64,000 nt of DNA from JBBSDP01 sp038240605 (GCA_038240605.1 JBBSDP010000024.1:1-64000); one strand, 5' to 3'; shown: positions 27,036 through 36,276, numbered from the stretch's first letter. Program-made: numbers and translations. Notes: generated from the sequence alone by a model not told the origin.

Positions 27036-29531
27036 TCACACGGTCATTCCCGACACCGCGTCGGAATGCTCGCTGGCCTTCATCGCTTCCCACTGTTCGA
27101 GCGTGATGTTGCACTCGCGGGCCTGCGATCCTTTGTATTCGCCAAGGATGCCCGACGCCGCCATCTGCTCGATCAGGCGCGACGCCCGGCTGTAGCCGAT
27201 CGTCAGGCGACGCTGAAGCAGGCTCACGCTGCCGCGCTTGGTCTCGAGGATGACGCGTACGGCGTCCTCGAACAACTCGTCCTTCTCCATGTCCGCGTCG
27301 CCTCCGCTCCCCATCGACTTGATTTGCACCAGGTCCGGCTCGTACTGAGCCTCGGCGAGCGACTTGACCAGCTTCACGCTCTCCTTGATCTCCCGGTCGT
27401 CGATGAACGTGCCCTGCGAGCGGATCGGCTTGCTCGCGCCCGGCGGCAGGAAGAGCATATCCCCCTGGCCGAGGAGCAACTCGCCGCCGTTCTGGTCGAT
27501 CACGATCCGGCTGTCCATCTTGGTGTTGACGCGGAACGCGATCTTGGACGGCATGTTGGACTTGATCAACCCGGTTACGACCGTTGCCTGCGGCCGCTGG
27601 GTGGCGACGATCAGGTGAATGCCCACCGCGCGCGCCTTCTGGGCCAGGCGGACGATAAAGCTCTCGACTTCCTTGCCGCTAGTCATCATCAGGTCGGCCA
27701 GCTCGTCGATGATGATCACGACGTACGGCATGTGCTTGGGGATCTTCGCCTCTTCCTCCGGCGTGTTCGGCTGGAAGCGCTCGATCAGCTCCTCGCGCGT
27801 GAGGCGGTTGTAGCCGGCGATATTGCGCACGCCCGCCTCGGCGAGCATCTCGTAGCGCTCGTCCATCTTCTCGCATGCCCAGTCCAGGACGCTGGTGGCC
27901 CGGCCGGTCTCGTTGATGACCGGGCACATGAGGTGTGGGATGTCCTTGAACGGCGCCATCTCGACCACCTTCGGGTCGATCAGGATCATCTTCACCATGT
28001 CCGGGCGCTGCTTGTAGATGATGGACATGATGATGCTGTTGATGCAGACCGACTTGCCCGAGCCAGTCGTGCCGGCGATCAGGCAGTGGGGCATCGCGGC
28101 CAGGTCCGTCACCAGCGGCTCGCCGCTCGCGTCCTTGCCGAGGAACAGAGGGATCGCCTGCTTGGTCGTCGCATCGGGCGCCAGCTGCATCAGCTCCTTG
28201 AGGCGCACCTTCTCCTTCTGCGCATTGGGCACTTCGATGCCGACGGTGTTCTTCCCAGGTACCGGCGCCACGATGCGCACGCTGACCGCCATCAGGGCGC
28301 GGGCGATGTCGTTGCTCAGCGCGGTGATGCTTGACACCTTCACGCCCGGCGCCAGCGCCAGCTCGTACATCGTGATCACCGGCCCGGTGTCGATCTCGAC
28401 GACGTGGGCCTCGATCTGGAATTCCTTCAGCGCCTGCTCCAGCACCGCCGCCTTCTCGCGGACGAACCGCTCCTGGCTTTCCGCGTACCCGTGCTCCGCT
28501 TCGTCGAGCAGGTCCCAGTTGGGCAGATGATACTCGCCCAGTTCCTTGGGGGGCGGGGGCGGCGGGGAGACTTGCCGCGGTTTGATCGTGTTCGGCAGCT
28601 TCACGATGATGTCAGCCTTGGGCGGCTCCTCAGGCGGGGCGGGCGCCTGCTCCTCGACCGGCGGGATCACCGCCAGCTCCGAGGGGCCCGGGTCCGATGC
28701 ATCCTGGTGAGCGGCGTCTTCGGCCGCGGCAGCCGCATCGTCGTCATACGTCAGGTCGATCAACTCATCCGCCGGCTCCTCTGCCGCGCGCTTTCCGCGC
28801 GATTCGCGCTGGAGGATCACGGGAGGTTTCAGTGGCGCATCGTCCTCATCGACCGTCGCGATGGGCTTCGTCGCCTTCGTGGTCTTCGGCTTCTCCGCTT
28901 TGGCGGCGACCGCGTCGCGGGTCACGAATTTCGGCAGCGAGGGAAGCTTTACCAGCGGCATGAAGTTCCAGCGGATCTGCGGCGCGCGATCCTTCACATG
29001 CGCGATCGCGCTGCCCACCATGCCCGGCGTCCGCAGCACCAGATCGTCCGCCGCCAGCAGCAGTCCTACCAGCAGCGTCGTCGCGAGGATGAGCAGCGTG
29101 CCGGCCGTGCTGAAATAGCGTTGCAGGAGGTGCGAGGTCCCGATGCCGATGATCCCGCCCTGGCCCTCCGGAAACCCGTCGTACGACCCCGGCTTGAAAT
29201 GATGAACCGCCGTGGCGAAGGCGACGGAGAGCAACAGCAGCCCGACGGCGCGCATCCAGAAATCACCGATCTCGCTTCGGAAGATCCGCATCACCAGGCA
29301 GACGCCGCTGAAGAAGAGGATCGGGAAGACGCCCTGTCCAATGAACAGGTACAGATAATACGCGATCAGCGCGCCCGCGCTCCCGCACAGGTTGGCGATG
29401 GGGGGGCTGGGCTCGACGGCGTGACTCGGCCAGTCGGTGGCGTGGAAGCTCCCCAGCGCCAACAACAGGAACACCCAGCCGCTGAGGGCCAGGAACAACA
29501 AAACGTTCCGCGACAGGTTCGAGCGTTCCAT
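27036..29531 (-). CDS. ftsK: DNA translocase FtsK/SpoIIIE
   Basis: 831 residues. Four N-terminal transmembrane segments lie within residues ~8-170 (VLLFLALSGWVFLLLALGSF; GVFPILFFSGVCLVMRI; a third near 93; TLLILATTLLVGLLLAADDL). A Pro/Glu/Asp-rich linker (~200-330) follows. The motor has Walker A AGTTGSGKSVCINS and Walker B-like VVIIIDELADLMMTSG, plus FRVNTKMDSRIVIDQNGGE. The C-terminal gamma winged helix (QRRLTIGYSRASRLIEQM) should read KOPS-type sites. It acts at the division septum in chromosome segregation and dimer resolution. Upstream lies repeat-rich DNA, so its promoter must be within or beyond those repeats. Confidence 0.97.
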   Translation of the reverse strand: MERSNLSRNVLLFLALSGWVFLLLALGSFHATDWPSHAVEPSPPIANLCGSAGALIAYYLYLFIGQGVFPILFFSGVCLVMRIFRSEIGDFWMRAVGLLLLSVAFATAVHHFKPGSYDGFPEGQGGIIGIGTSHLLQRYFSTAGTLLILATTLLVGLLLAADDLVLRTPGMVGSAIAHVKDRAPQIRWNFMPLVKLPSLPKFVTRDAVAAKAEKPKTTKATKPIATVDEDDAPLKPPVILQRESRGKRAAEEPADELIDLTYDDDAAAAAEDAAHQDASDPGPSELAVIPPVEEQAPAPPEEPPKADIIVKLPNTIKPRQVSPPPPPPKELGEYHLPNWDLLDEAEHGYAESQERFVREKAAVLEQALKEFQIEAHVVEIDTGPVITMYELALAPGVKVSSITALSNDIARALMAVSVRIVAPVPGKNTVGIEVPNAQKEKVRLKELMQLAPDATTKQAIPLFLGKDASGEPLVTDLAAMPHCLIAGTTGSGKSVCINSIIMSIIYKQRPDMVKMILIDPKVVEMAPFKDIPHLMCPVINETGRATSVLDWACEKMDERYEMLAEAGVRNIAGYNRLTREELIERFQPNTPEEEAKIPKHMPYVVIIIDELADLMMTSGKEVESFIVRLAQKARAVGIHLIVATQRPQATVVTGLIKSNMPSKIAFRVNTKMDSRIVIDQNGGELLLGQGDMLFLPPGASKPIRSQGTFIDDREIKESVKLVKSLAEAQYEPDLVQIKSMGSGGDADMEKDELFEDAVRVILETKRGSVSLLQRRLTIGYSRASRLIEQMAASGILGEYKGSQARECNITLEQWEAMKASEHSDAVSGMTV

Positions 29532-29540
29532 CTGATTTTT

Positions 29541-29612
29541 CAGTTGTCCTGAGGAGGTCAGTTGTCCTGAGGAGGTCAGTTGTCCTGAGGAGGTCAGTTG
29601 TCCTGAGGAGGT
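29541..29612. repeat. Four tandem 18-bp repeats upstream of ftsK
   Basis: cagttgtcctgaggaggt is present four times head to tail at 29541-29558, 29559-29576, 29577-29594 and 29595-29612, without mismatches. The array begins 10 bp upstream of the ftsK start codon, so it is in the 5' leader. On the ftsK strand each unit reads acctcctcaggacaactg. Confidence 0.95.
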
Positions 29613-29763
29613 CAGTTGTCCGTTGTCAGTTGTCCGTTGTCAGTTGTCAGTTGTCCGTTGTTAGAGGTCAGTTGTCAGTTGCAAAGACTGCTACCACTGA
29701 CGATTGGCCGCGGACAGGAATAATTCTCACTACAACTGACAACGGACAACTGACAACGGACAA
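29613..29763. repeat. GTCAGTTGTCC(G) repeats with an inverted partner
   Basis: Directly after the 18-bp array, cagttgtccgttgt occurs at 29613-29626 and 29627-29640, with further cagttgt copies to ~29680. The reverse complement (acaactgacaacggac, repeated) occurs at ~29732-29763. The two arms could form a long imperfect hairpin of roughly 150 nt between ftsK and dut. No gene lies in this stretch. Similar low-complexity repeats are common in planctomycete intergenic DNA (general knowledge). Confidence 0.85.
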
Positions 29764-29766
29764 ATT

Positions 29767-30219
29767 TCACGTTCCCGTATGACCGAACCCGCCCGCGCCG
29801 CGGTCCGTTGGCTCCAGCTCTTCGACTTCAATCAGCTCGACCGCCGGCAGCGGCACGATCACCATTTGCGCAATTCGCATGCCCCGTTCGATCACGAACG
29901 GCTCACGACCCAGATTCACCAGCGGCACGCGCACCTCGCCGCGGTAGTCGGCGTCGATCGTGCCCGGGGCGTTGATCAGCGTAACGCCGTGCCGGCTCGA
30001 AAGCCCGCTGCGTGGCCGGACCTGCGCCTCGTACCCGACCGGCAGGGCCATGCTGAACCCACAGGGGATCAGCCGGATCTCGCCCGGCGCCAGCGTCGTC
30101 GGCTCGGTCACGGCCGCCGGCAGATCGAAACCGGCGGCGTGCTCCGTCATCTTCGACGGCAGCGGCAAACCATGGGACCCGGGCATCCGCTTAACCTGTA
30201 CTGTTATCGGAAGGCTCAA
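29767..30219 (-). CDS. dut: Deoxyuridine 5'-triphosphate nucleotidohydrolase (dUTPase)
   Basis: 150 residues, the normal size of a trimeric dUTPase. The start is taken as TTG 30219 because GGAG lies 8 nt upstream on the minus strand. The open frame continues to 30450 but that part is not conserved-looking; ATG 30189 is a shorter alternative. All five motifs are present: AAGFDL, RPRSGLSSRHG, NAPGTIDADYRGEV, ERGMRIAQMVI and TDRGAGGFGHTG. Motif 5 has His where Ser is usual (GFGSTG). It hydrolyses dUTP to dUMP and PPi, keeping uracil out of DNA. It is oriented like ftsK and separated from it by the repeat spacer. Confidence 0.9.
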   Translation of the reverse strand: MSLPITVQVKRMPGSHGLPLPSKMTEHAAGFDLPAAVTEPTTLAPGEIRLIPCGFSMALPVGYEAQVRPRSGLSSRHGVTLINAPGTIDADYRGEVRVPLVNLGREPFVIERGMRIAQMVIVPLPAVELIEVEELEPTDRGAGGFGHTGT

Positions 30220-30631
30220 AATGAATTCTCCATTGATTCGAGTTGGTGTGACATAAGATCCGCTGAGCAGATAGTTTGCGTCATTCCGCCACAGTTGCCG
30301 CGAGGGCCGTTCGAAAACGTTCCTTCGAGCCGCGATGGCCGCTTCTGGCCGGATTTGGCCAATTTTGGCCGCATAGGAAAAACCCTTACTGGCCATTCGC
30401 TTTACGCCCATTTCCTGGCCGGAGCAACGTAGCGATTGGCGGGTGGGCAAATCAACATGGATTCAGAGGACGAATGCTCGCCACAGATGGGGACTGATGC
30501 AGACGGATGAATTCATTGTTGGTTGGGAAATACGTCGTAGGGCCGTTGGAATCGTGACCCTGATAGCGCGGTGGGTTAGTGTAAGGGTGATCGGGCGGAC
30601 GTTCCGTTTCAGTCGTTCATCGCGGGAGCTT
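30220..30631. other. Divergent intergenic region between dut and the Nif3-like gene
   Basis: 412 bp with no convincing gene; the open frames here are extensions of its neighbours. It should hold both promoters. The only clear structure is the phased TGGCC array listed separately. Confidence 0.5.
30336..30370. promoter_or_regulatory. Four TGGCC boxes at exact 10-bp spacing (possible operator array)
   Basis: TGGCC occurs at 30336-30340, 30346-30350, 30356-30360 and 30366-30370, each separated by a different 5-bp filler (gcttc, ggatt, aattt). Two more copies are at 30390-30394 and 30416-30420. Boxes one helical turn apart on the same DNA face are a pattern expected for cooperative protein binding. 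It lies ~120-150 bp upstream of the dut start and ~260 bp before the Nif3-like start. Regulatory function is inference; the array itself is certain. Confidence 0.45.
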
Positions 30632-31549
30632 ATGAAGTACTCGACACGTTGTGGCTTGGGCGTGTGGTTGATGTGTACCGCGGTAGTCGGCGCAGGTGAT
30701 CCGCCTGCCCCGGCTTCTCCGACCACGCGCCCGACGGCCCGGCTCATCGTCGAGCGGATCAAGCAGAACGTGGGTGTTCCCTGGAACACGGCGACCGTCG
30801 ATACCTTTAAGGCGGGCGACCCGGATACGGCGGTCACCGGCATCGCCACGACCCACCTGGACACGCTCGAGGTCCTACAGAAGGCGGCGGCGGCCGGATG
30901 CAACCTGGTCATCTCGCACGAGCCGACGTTTTATAACCATCTCGATCGCACGGAGCAGTTCGACGGGGATGCGGTCCTGGCGGAGAAGCGGGCGTTCATC
31001 GCGCAGCATGGGATGGTGGTCTTCCGGTTCCACGATCACTGGCATCGCCGTCAGCCGGACGGGATCGATCAGGGGGTGGTGCGGAAGATCGGGTGGGAGA
31101 AATTTCGAAAGCCGGGCGAGACGCGGGGGCTCTTCGAGATCCCTCGGACGACGTTGGAGGATCTCGCCCGGGAGTTGAAGGGGAAGCTGGGCGCGACGGT
31201 CGTGCGCGCCGTGGGTAAGCCGGAGGCGACGTTCAGCAAGATCGGGATGTTGCCGGGGGCGGCCGGGTCGGCGGCGCAGATCAAGATGCTCGAGCGGGAG
31301 GACGTCGAGGTGCTGCTCATCGGGGAGACGCCGGAGTGGGAGACGGTTGAATACGTTCGCGATGCGGTGACCGAAGGCCGTCCCAAGGCGTTGCTTCTTC
31401 TCGGCCACGCCAATTCCGAAGAGGCGGGCATGGAGAACTGCGCCGAATGGCTGAAAGGCTTCGTCTCCGAGGTCCCCGTCAAGTTCATCCCCGCCGGCGA
31501 TCCGTTCTGGGAACCCAAATCAGCCGGGATCGGGCCAGTTCAACGCTGA
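30632..31549 (+). CDS. Nif3-like dinuclear metal-centre protein with a signal peptide
   Basis: 305 residues. ATG 30632 has GGGAG ~6 nt upstream and opens a short leader (MKYSTRCGLGVWLMCTAVVG-AG). The frame is open to 30443 but that part is not protein-like. The domain matches Nif3/YbgI: TARLIVERIKQNVGVPW, VTGIATTHLDTLEVLQKA, NLVISHEPTFYNH (metal-binding SHEP), GMVVFRFHDHWHRRQPDG (HDHWH), ALLLLGHANSEEAGMENCAEW (GH..SE..GM). Nif3 proteins are normally cytosolic, and their reaction is poorly defined. A likely secreted or periplasmic form is unusual. It stands alone, divergent from dut. Confidence 0.85.
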   Translation: MKYSTRCGLGVWLMCTAVVGAGDPPAPASPTTRPTARLIVERIKQNVGVPWNTATVDTFKAGDPDTAVTGIATTHLDTLEVLQKAAAAGCNLVISHEPTFYNHLDRTEQFDGDAVLAEKRAFIAQHGMVVFRFHDHWHRRQPDGIDQGVVRKIGWEKFRKPGETRGLFEIPRTTLEDLARELKGKLGATVVRAVGKPEATFSKIGMLPGAAGSAAQIKMLEREDVEVLLIGETPEWETVEYVRDAVTEGRPKALLLLGHANSEEAGMENCAEWLKGFVSEVPVKFIPAGDPFWEPKSAGIGPVQR

Positions 31550-31807
31550 CGCTAAGTTCACTGATGACGAAGGACCGATCGTTTGGAATGGGGGGCCGAG
31601 GCTCTGACGTCCAAATCTGTCTGTGCCAACACTCGCACATACAATTTCGTCATCAAAAAGGCGTCCGGCGAGAGAAACGCTGAGGAGGAGGAAGCGCCAC
31701 CGTTCAACGTCGCGACCTTGCTTTCATCAGCCTTCCATTTTCCATATGCTTGAGCTCGTCGAGGGCTCTTAATTTCATCTCGCCTCCTATCAGGCAGGAA
31801 GACAAAC

Positions 31808-34654
31808 GTGGATTTCGTATTGCGGACTCTCGCCGATCGCGCCAGTCGCGGTAAACCTTGTGCGATCCAGCAAGCATCGAGGTTGAATCGTCGCCAACAT
31901 CGGCGTCCGCTGTCGGCCGTGGAGATCTTAGAGAGCAGGATGCTGCTCTCCGCCTATCAACTTTTCGTCGATCCGAGCAAGGGCAACGACCCCGATGGCA
32001 CGGGGACCAGCGCTCTGCCTTTCCGAACGATCTCCCATGCGCTCGCGAGCATCCTTGCGCCCGGCGATACCGTCGACGTCCGCGTCATCGGCGCGGCGCC
32101 GGTATTGTCGAGCAGCGATTCGCTCGCGCTGGAGCCGTCGCAGCTCGACGGCTCGCAGATCACCATCGAGCCCGACATCGCCGGCGCGACGATGACGCTG
32201 TCGTTCGCGTCGCAGAAGAACTTCTGCGTCATCAATTCCGGTTTCACTTCCCCGACCGGCGTCACGATCAAGAACCTTTCCGTTGGCGGTCTCCTGCATT
32301 ACGGGTTCATTTCCCCGGGGGAAGTCCCCAATGTCAGTCTCACGCTCAACAACTGTTCCTTCACGCACGGCGGCGCCGCCGCAACGTCGTTCGTCCAATG
32401 GGGAAACAGCAATCCCAACAACAATCAGCCGAACATCACGATCGATCATTCGACCGTGATCAACTTCGCCGGCCAGCTTGTCCTGAACGTCGCGGGGGAC
32501 GTTGTCGTGGATAACGGCTCGGTGTTTCGCACGAGCGTAGACCTGACGAGCGACCTCGTTTACGCCAACGCGTTCAAGAGCGTCTTGCTGAGCGATAGCC
32601 AGTTCGTGCCCACGGGCGGTGGAAATTATGGAATCCTGGAGGCCGTCCCCCTTGGGCCGACCTCAATCACCCTCGACGGGTTCACGTTCGATGGAACGAA
32701 TTTCAGGGGCTCACCGCAGGCGCTGGTCAACATTCCGCAGTTCAATCCGGCCACGCCCGCGGCCACGAAGTGCACGATCAGCATTCGGAACTCGCATCTG
32801 ACATTCATCGGAAAGGGGACGACCGTTCTCGTCAGCCTGGGCCTGTTCGATGACGGCACCAAAACGAGGGAACAGACTCGGGCAGCACTGACCGATCGGA
32901 ACGGCGGAGTGGTCATCGAAGGCAACACGCTGATCAACACGGGCAATGTTGGCGGATCAGGTGCGCTGGCGTTGGGAGAAGGCGCGGACAACGCCGTCGT
33001 CATGGGCAACTTCATCCGCAACGGCGATGCGACCGTCCCGTCGGGTCATTGCCTGGACCTCTCCGGCGACGGCATCCTCTTTGAAGATAACGTCTGCGTT
33101 GGCTTCCTCACCTGCACGGCATTCGGAAACAACGAGACGATCAAGAATAACACGATGTATTGTTTCGCCTCGGGCATCATCTTCGGCAAAACGGGCGGTG
33201 GGGCATGGAACGACTCCCAGGGTTCGATCTGCACCAATAACATCATCGAGGCGATTGGACCCTCGGCGACAAACCAGGCGGCGATTTCCGACTACCACTG
33301 GAACGCCCGGTACAACAACACCGACAGCAAGTTCGCCAACCAGGTGGATGGCAACCTCATCTGGTGCCCGAACGGCGAAGCGCTGGCCAACTACGATGCT
33401 CAGGCAGCGACCTCGGTGACGCAAATGCAGAACATTTGGAAAGCCGGATCGGCGAGTGGGTTGGGGACGACGCCGTGGGGGCTCTTCCCGAACAACGACG
33501 CGGGAACTTCGAGCGTGGATCCGATGTTCGCCAATCCGTCGGCGCTCGACGGGTTCGGCGGGTTTGCGCCAAAGAATCCGGCGGTCGCCCATAGCGACGG
33601 CACATTTTTCGGTGCGGTGGGCGGCGCGGTGGCCGGCCGTGTGAGCAATCCGCAGACAGGCGTGCCCGTCGTCGGCGCGACGATCTACATCGACGCGAAC
33701 AAGAACGGCCAACTCGACAGTGGAGAGACGAGTACGATGACGGACGGCTCGGGAAATTACCTGATCCAGTCCCTGCCCGCCGGCACGTTCCGGGTTACGG
33801 AAATTCCGACTGCTGGATTGTCCGTAGGAGCGCCGGCGGCCGGTTATGTCGATGAAGCCGTCGCGTTCGGCACTCAGCTCTCTGGCGTTAACTTCGGGGA
33901 CACCCCCATTCCCGCCGTGACAGGCCCGGATCTGGTTGCATCCCTCTCCGGGACGCTGCCGAAGAGCGCATTGTCGGGCGACTCCGGCAAGGTCCTGCTC
34001 CGCATCACGAATCGTGGAAAGATGATCGCCACGGGCTCGACCTTTATTCCCATTTATGCGTCGGCCGATCAGTCGCTCGATTCAAGCGATCTCCAGATCA
34101 CGCAGTACAGCACGCGATTCAATCTCCGGCCAGGCCAGTCACAATCGATCTCGATCCTCTTCAAATATCCGGCAGGTTTTTCAGGTCCCATGCACGTCAT
34201 CGCATCGGTCAACCCGGCGGATGTGATCGCCGAGACCAGTTACGCCAACGACGTTGCCGCGACCTCCAAAGCCGTCATGGTGGCCGCGCCCTTCGTCGAT
34301 CTTGCCGGGTCGTACGGGCAGCTTCGAACGATGCGCAGGTCATCGCCTGGAACCGTACCGATCAAGATCGATAATCTCGGAAACGTGCCGGCGGTCGGCT
34401 CAATCCCGGTGGACATGTACCTTTCATCCGACACGACGCTCGATAGCGCCGACACATTGATCGCGCACATCGACTCGCTGCCAATCAACATCAAGCCCCG
34501 CAAGGCCAAAATCCTCTCCCTGCCAGTGAGGGGGACGTTACCCCCAGCCGGGCATTACTACCTGATCCTGCAATTGAACGTTCCACAGGGGGTCAGCGAG
34601 AGGAACATCGCGAACAATACGGTGGTAAGCGGTTCGACAATTTCGCTCACGTAG
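31808..34654 (+). CDS. Secreted parallel beta-helix protein with LEPR-XLL-like start, SdrD-like and CARDB domains
   Basis: 948 residues from GTG 31808 (CAGGAAG upstream). The N-terminus carries the planctomycete sorting-type motif as RPLSAVEILESRMLLSAYQ, a variant of LEPRxLLS. Next come a right-handed beta-helix (~50-600) opening with FVDPSKGNDPDGTGTS and with many Asn/Gly turns (VIEGNTLINTGN, ETIKNNTMYCFASG), an SdrD B/Cna-B-like repeat (~610-690: GATIYIDANKNGQLDSGETS) and two CARDB-like domains (~705-820 and ~830-945: LLRITNRGKMIATGSTF; VPIKIDNLGNVPAVGSIPV). It probably binds or cleaves an extracellular polysaccharide, or is a cell-surface structural protein. No PEP-CTERM-type tail is present. 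Confidence 0.85.
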   Translation: MDFVLRTLADRASRGKPCAIQQASRLNRRQHRRPLSAVEILESRMLLSAYQLFVDPSKGNDPDGTGTSALPFRTISHALASILAPGDTVDVRVIGAAPVLSSSDSLALEPSQLDGSQITIEPDIAGATMTLSFASQKNFCVINSGFTSPTGVTIKNLSVGGLLHYGFISPGEVPNVSLTLNNCSFTHGGAAATSFVQWGNSNPNNNQPNITIDHSTVINFAGQLVLNVAGDVVVDNGSVFRTSVDLTSDLVYANAFKSVLLSDSQFVPTGGGNYGILEAVPLGPTSITLDGFTFDGTNFRGSPQALVNIPQFNPATPAATKCTISIRNSHLTFIGKGTTVLVSLGLFDDGTKTREQTRAALTDRNGGVVIEGNTLINTGNVGGSGALALGEGADNAVVMGNFIRNGDATVPSGHCLDLSGDGILFEDNVCVGFLTCTAFGNNETIKNNTMYCFASGIIFGKTGGGAWNDSQGSICTNNIIEAIGPSATNQAAISDYHWNARYNNTDSKFANQVDGNLIWCPNGEALANYDAQAATSVTQMQNIWKAGSASGLGTTPWGLFPNNDAGTSSVDPMFANPSALDGFGGFAPKNPAVAHSDGTFFGAVGGAVAGRVSNPQTGVPVVGATIYIDANKNGQLDSGETSTMTDGSGNYLIQSLPAGTFRVTEIPTAGLSVGAPAAGYVDEAVAFGTQLSGVNFGDTPIPAVTGPDLVASLSGTLPKSALSGDSGKVLLRITNRGKMIATGSTFIPIYASADQSLDSSDLQITQYSTRFNLRPGQSQSISILFKYPAGFSGPMHVIASVNPADVIAETSYANDVAATSKAVMVAAPFVDLAGSYGQLRTMRRSSPGTVPIKIDNLGNVPAVGSIPVDMYLSSDTTLDSADTLIAHIDSLPINIKPRKAKILSLPVRGTLPPAGHYYLILQLNVPQGVSERNIANNTVVSGSTISLT

Positions 34655-35191
34655 ATGGAACTATTTCGGGCGATGCGTCGTCGTCTGTTCACTATCCTCT
34701 CGGCGGTGTGGCTGGTGCTCTGCGTTTCAACATGCGCGCTGTGGGTGCGAGGTTATGGCTACCACGATCGGGTTCACTGGGTCAGCTCCACCGGCAGAAG
34801 GGGCGCGGAGTCTTCCCGGGGCCGGCTTCTGTTATGGCGGCAGCGAGCGGACGGATGGACGTATGACGCGCAGCGGCCAGGATGGTCCGTCGGACATACC
34901 CCCTCGGAGTCGCTCGGCAACGGCCCGCCCGGCTTGCCAATGAAATGGGAGTTCGCAGGGGTGAGCGTGCGTCGCGACTACGCGATGGAAACATATTTCC
35001 TCTATGTGGGCGTGCCGTACTGTTGGGTGGCGGCTGTACTGTTGATTCCGATCGCGCTCGTCTCCTATCGCCGGCTTCACAATCGCGTCCATTCCACTGG
35101 CGTCTGCCCCGTCTGCGCCTACGACCTCCGCGCTACGCCCGACCGTTGCCCCGAGTGCGGAACGGTACCAACGAAAGCGGTGAAGGCGTGA
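34655..35191 (+). CDS. Membrane protein with C-terminal zinc ribbon
   Basis: 178 residues; the ATG directly follows the previous TAG. An internal ATG at 34673 is an alternative. Two transmembrane segments, RLFTILSAVWLVLCVSTCAL (~10-29) and VPYCWVAAVLLIPIALVSY (~119-138), enclose a ~90-residue loop with many Trp and Arg residues. The tail is a four-Cys zinc ribbon, VCPVCAYDLRATPDRCPECG (~149-168). Small proteins of this layout recur in Phycisphaerae genomes with no assigned function. It is probably cotranscribed with the beta-helix gene. Confidence 0.75.
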   Translation: MELFRAMRRRLFTILSAVWLVLCVSTCALWVRGYGYHDRVHWVSSTGRRGAESSRGRLLLWRQRADGWTYDAQRPGWSVGHTPSESLGNGPPGLPMKWEFAGVSVRRDYAMETYFLYVGVPYCWVAAVLLIPIALVSYRRLHNRVHSTGVCPVCAYDLRATPDRCPECGTVPTKAVKA

Positions 35192-35287
35192 AGCGTCGAG
35201 GGTTCACCATTCCAACGACGATTCCCCGAAACTTTCGCGCCCGCTCGCGCGTCTAACGTTGTTGTCTCATACATCGAGGAGGACCCC

Positions 35288-36172
35288 ATGCACTCGAAGC
35301 GCATGATGCTGGCGTTGTTTGCAGTCTTGCTGATCGGAACGGCCGCCGTTTAGACGAGGATCGGACTGGCTGAGGCTCCTCCCGCTGATCCAACCACGGA
35401 GGGCGGGTTTGTCGCTCGCTCGATCGAAGCGAAGTCCGCTCAACCGGCGGCTCAGGTCGGCAATGGAGCGAAGGGAAATTACAGGACGCTTCTCCGGCAG
35501 ATCGAAGTGGCCGGAGATCGCGAGCAGTACGGCGATTTCTATGATTTTGGCTACTGGTCAGGAACCAGCTACGGCGGGCAGGAGAACCTGCCGGCGGGGT
35601 ATTGGGTCTATCTCGCGCCCAATTGGTACATCTTCCGGGACGCGGCTACATTGCCCGCCGTCGCAAGCGCGCCGCGCATGTGGAGCCCGGAGCAGGCGAC
35701 GGGCGCGCCGGATACCTGGCCGCGGGCCGGCGACATTCAAACTGCATGGGCCTCGGCCACGCCCGATGGCCAACGCGAGTGGCTCGAGCTCACCTACGAT
35801 GCCCCCATTCGTCCGTCAGCCGTGATCATCTATGAGACCTTCAACCCCGGCGCAGTCGATCGAGTGACTGGTATTGACCCGACTGGAAAAGAAGTGGAAC
35901 TCTGGATCGGCGTCGATCCGACGCCCGCCGGCCAGGGAAAGGGAATTTCCGTCATTCCGCTCCATCCGGATTTCGACGTGACGCGGATCCGCCTCTACCT
36001 CGACTCGCCGAAAGTAGCCGGCTGGAACGAAATCGACTCCGTCGGACTACTCGATGCCGCCGGCACCACGCACTGGGCTAAGAGCGCCACCGCGAGCAGC
36101 ACCTATGCGGATGTCATCGGAGCCCAACCGACGGAGACGGAAGATCGGCTGCGTCTCTTGGAATCGAAGTAA
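35288..36172 (+). pseudogene. Secreted discoidin-like protein gene interrupted by an in-frame TAG
   Basis: ATG 35288 follows a strong SD (GAGGAGG, ~5 nt) and encodes a normal signal peptide (MHSKRMMLALFAVLLIGTAAV), but codon 22 (35351-35353) is TAG. The same frame then stays open for 273 codons to TAA 36172. It encodes TRIGLAEAPPADPTTEG, an aromatic Gly-rich segment (FYDFGYWSGTSYGG; GYWVYLAPNWYIF) and a discoidin-like beta-sandwich (EQATGAPDTWPRAGDIQTAW; EWLELTYDAPIRPSAVIIYE; ISVIPLHPDFDVTRIRLYLD). A single CAG-to-TAG change would explain it. TAG ends many other genes here, so recoding is unlikely; a nonsense mutation or sequence error is more probable. Confidence 0.75.
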
Positions 36173-36276
36173 ACGCACTCACTTTTCTGGGACAAGTATT
36201 GGCAGGCTGGTAATTCAAACGGGGCCTGCGTGCGTCGGAGGTTCGATCGATCATCTGCTTTTGGGACATAACACAT

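Noticed and set aside
26925..28334. Long open frame on the + strand opposite ftsK
   Set aside because: It is the GC-rich antisense shadow of a clear ftsK; its protein is Arg/Asp/His/Leu-rich with no motifs.
29541..29763. CRISPR array in the ftsK-dut spacer
   Set aside because: Units are directly adjacent with no spacers and no cas genes are nearby.
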